From Bufo bufo (Eukaryota > Chordata > Amphibia > Anura > Bufonidae): 64,000 bases of DNA. The notes below the pieces were generated by a model that ran no database searches, was not told the origin of the DNA, and was given only the letters and a program-made list of their open reading frames with translations. This document shows positions 32,369-42,774 of the stretch, piece by piece (within the stretch, counting starts at the first letter, position 1; each line of letters begins with the position of its first letter). A program made the translations under genes and the position numbers. The stretch is from the NCBI RefSeq assembly GCF_905171765.1, contig NC_053391.1, positions 657,047,750 to 657,111,749 on the forward strand, written 5' to 3'.

Positions 32369-32813
32369 GAATAGAAGGAGAACTGCTCAAATGACAATTG
32401 CCTAAGCCTGTTATAAGGATTACAGCTTAACCAATATTTGGATTATTGCTTTCCTATCTACATTAACTGTACTGACTACCTGGAGACAAGTGATTCAAGT
32501 AAAAGTTCTATTGTTTACCACAGTTGACTGCTCATCCTTTCCACCACCTTCATTTGCACCTGACGGTGCTGGCGTCACGAACAACCGGGGTCCCAGCCTC
32601 AAAAGCACCCTAAAGACCTATACCATCAAGGGCACCGCAACTACCATCTGGCTGGTAATCTCTGTACTAGAGAGTGCCCCGGAGGATTTAGTGCTGTCTT
32701 CCCCATCACTGCACTCTGGCCCAGGGAGGCTCAGCTAACCATGAGTACAGACAACTACTACCCCATTGCCCCACCGTAGCCTCACGTGTTGCCCATGTGG
32801 ACCCGGTTCGCTG
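32369..32813 (+). repeat. 3' part of a solo LTR related to the one at 16,181-17,253
   Basis: Text such as AGTGCCCCGGAGGATTT, CCAGGGAGGCT and CTCACGTGTTGCCC recurs in the same order at 17,040-17,253, and both stop at a GCTGCA end. The Tc1 element interrupts this LTR upstream. Its right junction abuts a Tc1 fragment at 32,814. Confidence 0.65.
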
Positions 32814-32971
32814 CACATGAACTGCACGTTTGAGGTCTCCCCAGAGTGGCTCAGTGATATTGAGGTCTGGAGACGTCCCATCCCCAGCTTCCGGGATGAT
32901 GAGTGCAAATTTTTCTCCAGTTAAAAAAATCATAAATTCTGCAAGAGTATGTAAACTTATGAGCACAACTG
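32814..32971 (-). mobile_element. Tc1-like deletion derivative (terminus fused to transposase C-terminus)
   Basis: On the minus strand the Tc1 terminus CAGTTGTGCTCATAAGTTTA (flanked by TA at 32,972-32,973) is followed within about 90 bp by SPDLNITEPLWGDLKRAVH, the C-terminal DD34E block. More than 700 bp of transposase is therefore deleted. The sequence is then cut by the LTR end at 32,813. The 86-aa frame spanning this point is a chance fusion. Confidence 0.7.
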
Positions 32972-33191
32972 TATATGATACATCACTAATTCCAGCAAAC
33001 CTTGCTTGTTATTGGGGTGCAAGTGCTGTGTGATACAACCAGTTTTGGGGTGTATTAATAGGAAAAATAAGTATGTTTTATTAGCCGTTCTGCTGTCAAC
33101 CGGCATTGTTATACAGCCAATGTTGGGGTGTATTAATAGGAAAAAAAAAAAACGTCTTATTAGCTGTTTTGCAGTGAACTGACATTGTCAT

Positions 33192-33963
33192 TGTCACGAA
33201 GTGTGCCACGTGTCCTACCTTCTCTAAGGGAGTTGTCTAAGTGAACCCCTCGATCTTCACAGTACCCCTGATGGTGAGGATAGACTTTCCCGAGGGGAAC
33301 AACAGGTCGCTACCTCTTAAGGAGGATTGGCACACGAGGCAGCTGGTCCAGGCGGACCAGCAGATACCTGAGCAAGGTACCAGAGGTACAGACGTAGTCA
33401 GCAGGCCGAGTCGTAACCAGGAGCAACAGTGCAGGACCGAAGGATGAGGCAGAGGCGAAGTCAAATAAGCAATAGGTCAGGGCAGCACAATCTGGGTCAG
33501 CAACATGAGAGTCAAGGCAAGCAGGCAGGGGTCAAACAGGTAGCGGAGTCGAGAAACACAAGCACGGGTCAGGTACACAGGAACACAAGCAGCGAAATCA
33601 GCAACCTTTGCAGGACACAAGGACCTTGACAGTCAGGCATCTGAGAAGGGGGCTGAGACACTTATATATGTGCAGGAGGGCTAGGATTGGTCAGCGAGGT
33701 CATATGGTCTAACCCATAAAGCACAAGAAGTGACATGCGCCGGCCCTTAAGGAAGTGCTGCAGTGAACAAGCAGCAAGCATGCTGTGGCCAGGGCTGAAA
33801 GGAAACTGTGGAGCAGATCCCAGAACAAACAGCACCCACAAAGACAGAGCTCAGGACGGCGAGGGTGAATGGGGAAGCACTAGCAGCAGATCTCTGCTGA
33901 ACACGGCCCCCGGAACCGTGGCGGTAAGCAGGGGAACAGCGGTGCACACCAGCCGCTGTTACA
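33192..33963 (+). mobile_element. Solo LTR-like insertion TGTCACGAAG...CTGTTACA (772 bp)
   Basis: Flanks GTCAT (33,187-33,191) and GTCAC (33,964-33,968) form a 5-bp duplication with one change. The ends are TG and CA. The insertion lies inside the 75-bp tandem units and its removal restores their period. The interior has repeated GGTCAGG/CAAGCAGG words typical of LTR or leader DNA, similar in style to 49.5-49.7 kb. No domain in the short frames. Confidence 0.6.
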
Positions 33964-34108
33964 GTCACACAGCCATTTTTAGGGTGTATTAATAGGAAAA
34001 ATAAGTACGTGTTATTAGCCGTTCTGCAGTGAACCGACATTGTTATACAGCCATTTTTGGAGTGTATTAATTTACTTTTAATTTAATTTATTTCTTTTAT
34101 TTTACAGT

Positions 34109-34596
34109 ATGTCAGACAGACAAGTGACAGGCCCTTCAAAGGGAGCGGTAAGTGGCCAAAATGTTTCTGGTGCAGGCACAAGTAGCAGCAGAAGAAGGGG
34201 GGTGGCATCAGGAGTCGCAGCGAGAGGCCTGAGCTCCCACTGTCATCTAGCGGTCGTGTCTTGACCAGAAACCCAGAAGTGCTTGAATGGTTAACTCGGT
34301 CTTCTACTTCTTCGCAAGACACCCCCAGCCAAAAGTCGGTGGGTTCCTCTGACACAACACTTAGTTGGCATGGCCAGAGAGCAGGCCCTGTGCCCTCACC
34401 TGTCCCGAACCTTCCTCGGTCCTTTTCTGTTTCCTGAGCGCGACAAGTATTATATGCCGTAGGCTCGGCTCCACTTTTTTAGCGAGGACAAGCTACTAGA
34501 GAACAGTCAGCAGCTACTGCCAAGCCAAGATCTGGAGGAGACACCTGCCGCTTTCTCCGGTAGGCGGGCAAGTAGTGATGATGAGAGTCGCATGAG
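34109..34596 (+). pseudogene. hAT-like protein N-terminal fragment
   Basis: From ATG at 34,109 the frame reads MSDRQVTGPSKGAVSGQNV and stops after about 50 codons. A neighbouring frame continues with RNPEVLEWLTRSSTSSQDTP and later FSEDKLLENSQQLLPSQDLE. The layout (Gly/Ser/Arg-rich start, then an L-x-W-ending helix and SST stretch) parallels the first 100 residues at 61,155 (VNWVADSGSSTF). No BED finger or catalytic domain follows because the copy is truncated at about 34,600. Confidence 0.45.
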
Positions 34597-35238
34597 AGCT
34601 GGAAACAAAAAAAAAAGTGTAAAAAAAGTTAAAAAAAATAAAGTTTTACAAAAAATGTAAAGTTTCAAGTAAAAAAAAAAAGCGTTCTTTTCCCAAAATA
34701 AAGTTAAATTTTTTTTTTTAAAATAGGGAAAAAATAAAAGTTTACATATTAGGTATTGCCACGTCCGTATCAACCGACTCTATAAAAATATCACATGACC
34801 TAACCCCTCAAATGAACACCGTCCAAAAATAAAAATAAAAACTGTGCTAAAAAAAAACATTTTTTGTCACCATACATCACTAAAATTGCAACACCAATCG
34901 ATCAAAAAGGCGTATGCCCCCAAAATAGTAACAATCTAACCGTCACCTTATCCCGCAAGAAATGAGCCTCTACCTAAGACAATCGCCCAAAAAACTATTG
35001 CTCTTAGAATATGGAGACAATAAAACATAATTTTTTTGGTTTAAAAAATGCTGTTATTTTGTAAAACTTAAGTAAATAAAAAAAGTATACATATTTGGTA
35101 TTGTCGCGTCCGTAACAACCTGCTCTATAAAAATACCACATGATCTAACTAGTCAAATGAACGTTGTAAATAAAAAATAAAAACAGTGCCAAAACAGCAA
35201 TTTTTTTTTACCTTGCCTCGCAAAAAGTGTAATATAGA

Positions 35239-36885
35239 GTGTAACGGATCTCCTGGCACCCCGACTGGGTACCTCAGTCGAATGATGCTCCTAGCGCTTT
35301 CCGAGGACTCCAAGCACTCCACTTGACACCGTTAGCACCGAGGATCTCCTGGCACCCCAACCGGTTACTTCCGTCGAATGATGCTCCTAGCGCTTTCCGA
35401 GGACTCCAAGCACTCCACTTGACACCGTAAGCACCGCAGACCCCACGAACCGCCGAAGCTTGGTTGAGGTCTCGTCGTCTCCTAGGTGAGCCAGGTCTTT
35501 CTCTACCTCGTGGGGGTCATCCCAATCCTGCCTAGCCTCCCTCTCGTAGAAAATGTTCTGAAGTCTGGACTGTGCAGGGCTTCCAAAGTCAGGCTCTGCA
35601 AAGGACTCCCATAACAAGCCAGGACCATCAAACTCCTCTCCCTCTGGCTTGTCATGCGTGGCTGTCCTGGGTATATACTGTGCCATATACCACCAGAGCG
35701 CATGGTAGGCCTCCTCCAAACATAGCTCCTGCCATACCCGGTACTCTAGTTCCTTCACCCATTCCTCCAGGGGCTTCTCTCCCAGGAAGGGCATCCGCAG
35801 GACCACTTGCTTCTGCAATCGCTGCTCTCCACTGGGGAGACTCTCACCTCGCTGGTATTGTACATTACCCAGGGCCTGGTACCAGATGCCTTTCCTTAAT
35901 GCATCCCGGCCATCCAGGTCTTCCTCATCGTATGCCACTGCTGGTTCCATCCTGCTGCTGTAGCCAGGGGTGTTTTACGGATACTAGCGTTGCCCTCAAT
36001 TTTGTCAATCCAGGAACGGTGTCTCCGAGCTGCTTCTCCTCTCACTAGGACGCCATCCCACTGCTTGCCACCAATGTAACGGATCTCCTGGCACCCCGAC
36101 CGAGTACCTCCGTCGATGGATGCTCCTAGCGCTTCCCGAGGACTCCAAGCACTCCTCTTGACACCATAACTGCCACAGACCCCACGAACCGCCGAAGCTT
36201 GGTTGAGGTCTCGCCGTCTCCTACCCACCCTGGACCTACGACAAGGCTCCAGGCTCCAGTGGGTGAACCTCTCCTAAATCCAGAGAGCAGGAACAGCTCT
36301 TACAAGAGCTAGTAGTTATAGCCAGGGGAGTATAACAAATCTTCAGCGTATAGCAATCCCCAGTGTCGATCAGTTACCCAAACACCAGCCTCAACATGAT
36401 GAAGGGTAAAACAGGAACTCTTTATTGAACACACAAGCATTGACTTATACACATTTTCCAACAAGGTTACCACCCACAGGGTTTTGTAGAAACAACCAAT
36501 AAACACGTACAATACAGTAAAACACTCCCACACAAAATCCTCCCCTCGTCCTGTGATACAATTACCTTACACGGGTTAATGTAATCATCACAGGCAGGAG
36601 AATACACAGTGTCTTCTGTCCTGGAGACAACCGAGGAGTAAGTCAATTATCTCTCAGGGCAAAGGGAAATCACCAATACACACGTGGAGACAATAGGACA
36701 GACATCACTACTCAAATATACAATGTCCCACCATTTACAGTACACATAGACATTTAACATATCCCAAAATGGCACGAATTAGACCAGGGGTTCTAATTTG
36801 GCGGATGGGAGGGCCCATAATCCTGGGGCAAGAGGCTGGTAGCCAGGCTTCTCCACCACCCAGTGGCGAGGTTGGTTTCGTCACA
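35239..36885 (-). mobile_element. LTR-A: non-autonomous gag-only LTR element, 3' LTR truncated
   Basis: On the minus strand a complete 5' LTR (36,885-36,075; TGTGACGAAACC...CCGTTACA) is followed by a PBS-like TTGGTGGCAAGCAGTGGGAT, a gag frame, and then only the last part of a 3' LTR (about 35,480-35,239), which itself is partly duplicated in tandem (about 104 bp; 35,239-35,342 and 35,343-35,446). No pol is present. It is the same family as LTR-B (43.1-46.5 kb) in opposite orientation. GAG flanks both junctions with the TTAA transposon. Confidence 0.8.
35490..35950 (-). pseudogene. LTR-A gag-like protein, truncated by fusion to LTR
   Basis: From ATG at 35,950: MEPAVAYDEEDLDGRDALRK, then LRMPFLGEKPLEEWVKELEY and CLEEAYHALWWYMAQYIPR. 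Matching text at 44.1-44.4 kb (MEP start, EEEDDPDWRDAVRKGI, LGEQPLDKWVTELES in broken frames) shows it is the gag of this family. The frame runs into the LTR remnant and ends at 35,387, so the C-terminal half seen in LTR-B is deleted. No zinc knuckle is visible. The capsid assignment rests on position only. Confidence 0.6.
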
Positions 36886-37594
36886 GAGCAACCACAAATC
36901 ATATGTACCCTAAAATAGCACCAACAAAACTGCCACCTTATAGCGTAGTTTCCAAAATGGGGTCACTTTTTTGGAGTTTCTACTCTAGGGGTGCATCAGG
37001 GGTGCTTCAAATGGGACATGGTGTTAAAAAGCCAGTCCATCAAAATCTGACTTCCAAAAACCATATGGCGTTCCTTTCCTTCTGTGCCCTGCCGTGTGCC
37101 CGTACGGCAGTTTACGACCACATATGGGGTGTTTCTGTAAACTACAGAATCAAGGCAATAAATATTGAGTTTTGTTTGGCGTTTAACCATTGCTTTGTTA
37201 GTGGAAAAAAATTGATTAAAATGGAAAATCTGCCCAAAAAGTTAAATTGGTAAATCTAATCTCCATTTTCCATTAATTCTTGTGGAACACCTAAAAGTTT
37301 AACACAGTTTATAAAATCAGTTTTGAATACCTTGAGGGGTGTAGTTTCTAAAATGGGGTCATTTTTGGGTGGTTTCTATTATGTAAGCCTCACAAAGTGA
37401 CTTTAGACCTGAACTGGTTCTTAAAAAAATTCAAGATTTGCTTCTAAACTTCTAAGCCTTCTGACGTCCCCAAAAATAAAATGGCATTCACAAAATGATC
37501 CAAAAATGAAGTAGACATATGTAAAGTAATAACTATTTTGGAGTGTGAGGAATATGGATTAATATTTACTGTCAGCCATGTCCTCACACCCCCA

Positions 37595-37792
37595 TTTGCT
37601 GACAGATAGCAGAGGTAGTGAACTCCACAGGAGGGCCCTGCTTCAGAGCCCCAGCCCTGATTGTCATTTGATTCATCATTTTGCATGTACACTGATGAAC
37701 ATGCCAAAAGGTGAATCAAATGACAATCAGGGCTGGGGCTCTGAAGCAGGGCCCTCCTGAGGAGTTCACTACCTGTGCTATCTGTCAGCAAA
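37595..37792. repeat. Long inverted repeat (81-bp arms, 36-bp loop) at the LTR-C 5' end
   Basis: Arms 37,595-37,675 and 37,712-37,792 are reverse complements with few mismatches (for example CACAGGAGGG against CCCTCCTGAG). The loop contains the complement of LTR bases also seen at 39,315-39,350. The left LTR is cut 55 bp in and replaced by this fold-back. Confidence 0.9.
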
Positions 37793-38034
37793 GCAGTGTC
37801 AGATGGAGGACAGGAGACCAGTCCCAGGGACCTGACAGGGGACATGGCAGTCTCATCTATTCTGACCACGTCCCACCAGGGGTTTCAGGTGGCGTTAGGG
37901 GCTAGCGTCAGCTTGAAAGCTCTCCCAGAGCATGTGGCATGGCCTCCCTTGGAATTAGACCTCCAGAGGGCAGTCTGGGACCAAGGACAGTTGTGGCAGG
38001 AAACGGTCCAACAGGGCTCACCAGAGGCGTGGCC

Positions 38035-38376
38035 TAGGGACCGACAATATGTGGTATCCTATTCGTTTATGGTGGAATTTCTGTAGGCTGCGCATGAGAT
38101 TCCGGTGACCAGATACTCAGGGGCCGCTAATACAGAGGCCTGGAGGGAAGAAGTAGCCACCCCTGGGGCATCGGTCATCGAGTGTGTCGTGTGCTTCCAG
38201 GAAAAGGCACCGGCCTTGTCGCGGTTGGTGCACGACAGTATGGGGCAGGCCCAGACCGTCCAGAAGTGGGGGTACGACTAGTTGGCTTGTGAGAGGACCT
38301 ACAACGTGGGTCAGCAAGCGAGGATCCTGGTCCGAATACCTCAGGACAAGCTTTACGCGGCATGGGAGGGCCCGTA
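38035..38376 (+). pseudogene. LTR-C integrase remnant upstream of RT
   Basis: One frame reads DRQYVVSYSFMVEFL, stop, AAHEIPVTRYSGAANTEA, then ECVVCFQEKAP (CxxC), the HHCC zinc domain with a deletion. It continues with GQAQTVQKWGYD, stop, LACERTYNVGQQARILVRIP and DKLYAAWEGP, which is the post-catalytic integrase C-terminus. The catalytic DDE core is deleted between them. It lies about 150 bp upstream of RT, which shows the permuted pol order. Two stops and the deletion make it inactive. Confidence 0.75.
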
Positions 38377-38529
38377 ACTTGCGCACCAGCGGCTCAACGC
38401 CAAGATGTACCTGTCACCCTGGACCACGCCCAGGGAAGGCAGAAGGCACGGGAGGCAGGTGCCCTCCCAGAATGCCACCCCTTCTGAGAACTGTTAGACA
38501 AAAAGCCTGGAAGGACGGAGTCCACCAAG

Positions 38530-39243
38530 ATGCCCTTGGGCATGAAGAATGCATCTGCCACTTTTCAGCGGATGGTCAACACGCTGCTGAGGGGACTTGA
38601 AGAGTATGTGGCTGCGTACCTGGAGGCCATTGCCGTCTTCGGTCCTACAGGGGAGGATCCCCGAGAGCATCTGGTGCAGATGCTCGGGCAGATCTGCCAG
38701 GCAGGCTTGACCCTTACGCCAGGACAGTGCCAGCTGGGCATAAGCGAGGAGCCCCGGGCAGGCAGGGAAGCTTTGGAACCGGAACCTGGGAGAGTGGATG
38801 CCAGCTCATCATTGCTCATCCTCTGGGACAAGCACCAGGTGATGTCCTTCCTGGGCACCGCCGGGTACTATAGGAAGTTCGCACCCCACTATAGTAGCCT
38901 GGCGAGGCCCCTGACGGACCGCACCAGGAAGAAGCTGCCCTCCGCAGTCGATTGGACAAACGACTGCGAGACGGCCTTCCAGGTGCTGGAGGATGCCCTT
39001 TCTAGTATCCCGGTACTACAAGCAGCCGACTGCACGCGGCCGTTTATAGTACCAACTGATGCCAGCCATTGTGGCCTCAGGGTCAGGCTCAGTCCGGGTG
39101 ACTCCATGGGTCAGGAACGAATAGGAGGTGGGTACGCGGGAGCCTGGCACTCCAGCCGTACCACTTTGCCATTCACCACCAGAGAGGGTGCGGATGGGCG
39201 GACGGGGGAACACAGGAATGTGCTACCCCCTGGCGCCCTCTAA
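38530..39243 (+). pseudogene. LTR-C reverse transcriptase and RNase H start
   Basis: The 237-aa frame has MPLGMKNASATFQRMVNTLL (RT block 4), then YVAAYLEAIAVFG where YLDD should be, so both catalytic Asp are lost (Asp-Asp to Glu-Ala). It continues with LTLTPGQCQLGISEEP, VMSFLGTAGYYRKFAPHYSS (gypsy connection), VLEDALSSIPVLQAADCTRP and FIVPTDASHCGLRV (RNase H first Asp). After about 39,130 the reading becomes unrelated. The upstream RT part with FDLK is missing. Group assignment rests on these blocks and the integrase position. Confidence 0.82.
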
Positions 39244-39253
39244 AAGGGGGAGG

Positions 39254-40540
39254 TGTGAGGAATATGGATTAATATTTACTGTCAGCCATGTCATCACACC
39301 CCCATTTGTCATTTGATTCACCTTTTGGCATGTTCATCAGTGTACATGCAAAATAAGTTCCCACCCCCCAGCCATCTGATTGTCAGCTGGCAAGGAAGAA
39401 AGCCCCAGGGGTCCAGGCTTGAAGGAGGCCCCAGGTGGAGAAGGTCACACCTTACTCAACCAGTTTGGAGGCAAGCTAAATCCTGCAGTAAAACCCCCCA
39501 GCAGGAGGTATCAGCCCTTGCCAGGATGAAGGATACCTTCCAGACATGTTGGCACCCACATTTCATAATGAATTATGAATCGCCCGGCCATCGCAGGCGC
39601 AAACCGGATACATATCTGTGTCCCAGTGGCCACGATGTACGTGCCCATGGGCTTTGTTTGATGGGGGCTTGTCAGGGAAAGGAGATATCCATATCTCCCC
39701 ACAGAAACCAAATACCGGTACCATGTTTGGACTCTAGTTGTAGCCGAAACCCAGGCGGATCAATTGGACCCGGAACCATCTTCCTGCGGCATTCTGGTCT
39801 GGGGCTATGAGCCCTATGGGTCATTTGCTCCCAGCACCAGAGAAGGAAGGGTGGACCCTACCAATAGGCGGGGAGGGGCGTGGCCGGCTGCAGGTTATAA
39901 GCCCATGCAAGCCAAAGGGCGGTGTCTTTTCTGAAGGGGGTCACATCGTGCCAATGTGTTTGGAGAGACCAGAAACCAGCTGACCTCACTGCCCCCACGT
40001 GACTGCAGCCAAGGCCTATTCCCCCCTTATGACCCAAAGGAACTTTCATCTTACCCGGTAACTGACTTTTACTCTGCTTAACCCTGTTGTACCCAAATAA
40101 TCTGTATCTGTAACCTCAGACCACGGTATATATTCTCTGTGTATATTGTGTTAAATCTAGTGTGCCCTTACGGCGATTAAATATATAATTTAATCTTGTG
40201 TTATCTTGTATCTCGATCACGAATCCCCACGTCTGTGTTTTGACCTAGTTATAAGCTACCACGGGTTGGTTTCTCACTGTATATAATCCCTTTAGCGGAC
40301 CGGGCTTATATCAAGCGAGAAGCTGGTGGCAGATTTCCCGGGCTGAAACAGCGCTGTTTACACTGCGACAGCTTGTTGCCTCTTGTGGACAGGAGGTGTC
40401 TGTGTAAACTGTACCAACCTGATCTTACCTGCTCCTCTGGAGGGCGTAACGTCACGTTTTTGGTAACCTGTGACTATACCACGTCTCGTGAGCTCGACGT
40501 AGGTGACGTCAAGCGGGCACGAGGTGTGGTATTCGTCACA
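39254..40540 (+). repeat. LTR-C right LTR (1,287 bp)
   Basis: It starts TGTGAGGAATATGG, repeated at 37,544, and ends GTATTCGTCACA next to TGGAG. A TATATTCTCTGTGTATATT segment near 40,130 and AATAAT/ATTAAA words near 40,180 are candidate promoter and polyadenylation signals. The last 150 bp match 48,896-49,051. Confidence 0.8.
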
Positions 40541-40820
40541 TGGAGGTATTACTATCTATTATAAAAGTAGAGAAATTGAAATTTGGAAAGTTGCAAATGT
40601 TTCAAAAATTTGGGTAAATTTTGGTAATTTTTCATAAATAGAAATGACTCAATTTTACCGCTGTCATGAAGTACAATATGTGACAAGGAAACAGTCTCAG
40701 AATGGTTTGGATAAGTGAAAGCGTTTTAAAGTTATCACCACATAAAGTGACACATGTCAGATTTGCAAAAAAATGGCCTGGTCCTTAACGTGAAATATGG
40801 CAGGGTCCTTAAGGGGTTAA

Positions 40821-42774
40821 TGTACCAGCATATCTCTGTATGGCTCAGTCAGGGCTAATAATCCTGACTCTGCCACTGTAGGAAGTTAGGTGCTCATTTG
40901 TCTAGTGCTTGTGTAGGAAGTGAGAGAAAGCTACTCCTCGGAGAACTAGGCCTTCATCCCAGAGAATCACTATCTCTGAGAGACCATCTCTAAGACACAG
41001 CACTCCAAAGAGAGAGAGAATGAAAGAACTAGAATGTCCAGAATCTGCATGGCCGATCATTTGACTTATTCGGTAAGGTATTCGATGTTTACTGCAGTGA
41101 ATCACATTGTTAAATCACCATTTACTCTGGTCCACCATATGTTAACCCTGTACCCCTCAGTTGGAGATTATAGTCACCATCGCAAGAATAATATTGGCAG
41201 AGAGAGAGAGAGACAGAGGGAAGGAGTACTACAACCCTCATCCTGGTCTAAATCCATGCATTGCTGTTTCGGAAGAGAGAATTGTTTGAACTGTGTTTTG
41301 ATACCGTTGGATGTACTACAACTCTCATTCTGCATTTTAGTAAAGAGACGTTTATCTTCTACAATTAACCTGGTTAATGACTCCAGTATCATTTGTCGGC
41401 AACAGGACCTACATCTCCAGCCTTGCACCCTCACAAAACTCACAACATCAACAGCACCCAGACTACCATCAGGCAGGAGCCCCAAAATCAGTGTGTGCTC
41501 AGAGGTAAGAAACGGTTCATCTTCCTATCACTGCCCTGGCCCTAAAGATCCACTACTACTGCCATCCTTCACTCCATTCCTCCTAGGCTTGCAGCATATC
41601 ACCTTAGTCACTGCTTCTTTTAAAATGCCCATGAGGAAGCTGGTACTTATCAGCGACATGCGTGGGTTGCTATCCTTATTAAGGACAGGTTGGGCACTAA
41701 TACAGGGGTATGTTAAGGTCTCATTGTGTAAAATATTTTAACCTCTCTGTTGCTGTGGCTTCAATAAAAATTTTTTTATTTTATATATCTTTTGGATGTG
41801 CGGCTTTTTGTGTAGTCCTTCATGTCTTTATTAGGACTATTGCTGGTTTTATGGGCTACTAGTTTGGCACTCTTGGATTATTGATTGCGTGTTCCTCTTT
41901 GTATCTGCGAGGGAACCTGGCTGGAAGTGCTCTAATACCCTACAGTGCCTCCACAGGTTAAATCAAACATTACATCCTGGCCAATGAAATCAATAGGTCG
42001 TCTACAGAATTCACAGTTGAGTTTGGTCCTCCAGAGAGACCTTCAGTAGAATTTCTAAATCTAAAACATCTACTGAGGCGAATGTTGTAACTCTATACAG
42101 ACCCTAACTCTTGAGATTCAATTTCCGCACTTTAAACTGGAAAGTCTGTGATTTATGAATTAATTGACTTTTGACTTTATATTTGCAGCTTAACTGAACT
42201 CGTAAAACATGTTGTCCTCCAGCATTAAGCAAATGTGAAATACAAGGCACCTTATAAAGTTGTATTTGTCCCCTGGCTGTCAATCAAATGCTCTATCTCT
42301 TATTATAAATGAGAGTTTTATAGCTCCTCAAACTCCAATAGGAGAAATCTGCATTAGTGATATAAACCAGAAGATGTTGAGTTGTGAAATCGCCAGGAGA
42401 ACACAGCGACTCGTGTTACTCCTGTCCACTTATAATGATCTGAGAATTTGCAGACTGGCTCATATTCATCTTCCTTATGTGCTTTGGATGCCTGAGTTTA
42501 CCAGGTGATAGAGATTTAACATATATTCTGGAGCCCCTGTTCATTTCAGAGCCCTATATTCAAATAGGCAACACTGTATGCTAATTAATGATTAAATTAG
42601 CATATGTTGGACCTGCTTAGCCAATGTCAACTGGTCACGACCTTTTCAAGATCCTGCAATATCTGAAAGCTGTTTCACAGAAGGAATGTTGATGTAGTTT
42701 GTGTCAAAGTATAAACAAACTCACGGTGGCGGATGACCCTATAAAATTGAAAACAAAAAAGTCTTTATTACTCA
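40821..42774. other. Unclassified sequence with Penelope-like traces
   Basis: No coding region is supported. The longest frame (41,034-41,741) has no domain and shows low-complexity ERERERQRE from a GA-rich run. Near 41,630-41,665, ATGAGGAAGCTGGTACTTAT followed by CAGCGACATGCG resembles an eroded hammerhead core. AATAAAAATTTTTTTATTTT at 41,763 and TTTGGATGTGCGGCTTTTTG nearby recall Penelope-like terminal sequence. The rest, 41,960-42,774, shows nothing I recognise. Confidence 0.35.

Larger units (their letters stand above)
32974..34600 (+). mobile_element. hAT-like transposon 5' remnant with tandem units
   Basis: The first part contains three to four copies of a roughly 75-bp unit (GTGTATTAATAGGAAAAATA, then CTGTTCTGCAGTGAAC-like text) at 33,043-33,190 and 33,970-34,075. 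They are followed by a start codon at 34,109 and a Ser/Arg-rich, disordered N-terminus resembling that of the hAT protein at 61.1 kb. Homology ends near 34,600, where A+T-rich TTAA-type repeat starts. A 772-bp solo LTR splits the repeats. Confidence 0.5.
37544..40540 (+). mobile_element. LTR-C: Gmr1-like gypsy element with integrase before RT (degenerate)
   Basis: TGGAG flanks both ends (37,539-37,543 and 40,541-40,545). The right LTR is 39,254-40,540 (TGTGAGGAATATGG...GTATTCGTCACA); only its first 55 bp survive at the left, followed by a fold-back repeat. A PPT, CTAAAAGGGGGAGG, precedes the right LTR. Coding remnants run integrase (38,035-38,376), then RT (38,530 onward), then RNase H start. 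That is the copia-like order known for the Gmr1 group of gypsy elements. Another partial LTR of the family lies at 48,896-49,051. Confidence 0.8.
34600..40820 (+). mobile_element. TTAA-flanked DNA transposon split by LTR-A and LTR-C
   Basis: The A+T-rich host pieces are 34,600-35,238, 36,886-37,543 and 40,541-40,820. The right end is GGTCCTTAAGGGGTTAA with TTAA at 40,817-40,820, the mirror of the left copy at 391. Two half-similar blocks (around 34,750 and 35,100, both with ATATTxGGTATTG and CGTCCGT) show internal duplication. Further fragments occur at 55,340-55,545 and 59,950-60,080, so it is a high-copy family. There is no transposase, and the left end is not identified. Short frames such as 36,903-37,253 are chance. 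Confidence 0.6.

Noticed and set aside
32706..32966. 86-aa minus-strand frame containing SPDLNITEPLWGD
   Set aside because: Only the transposase C-terminal piece is real; the rest is Tc1 leader and LTR sequence read through by chance.
36903..37253. 116-aa plus-strand frame
   Set aside because: It lies in the TTAA-type repeat, and the inverted copy at 1.4 kb does not preserve the frame.
38117..38600. Arginine/proline-rich frames on both strands
   Set aside because: They are off-frame readings of the degraded integrase segment of LTR-C.
41034..41741. 235-aa plus-strand open frame
   Set aside because: No domain, a GA-repeat-derived ERERE stretch and no matching repeat in the window; composition looks like chance in non-coding DNA.
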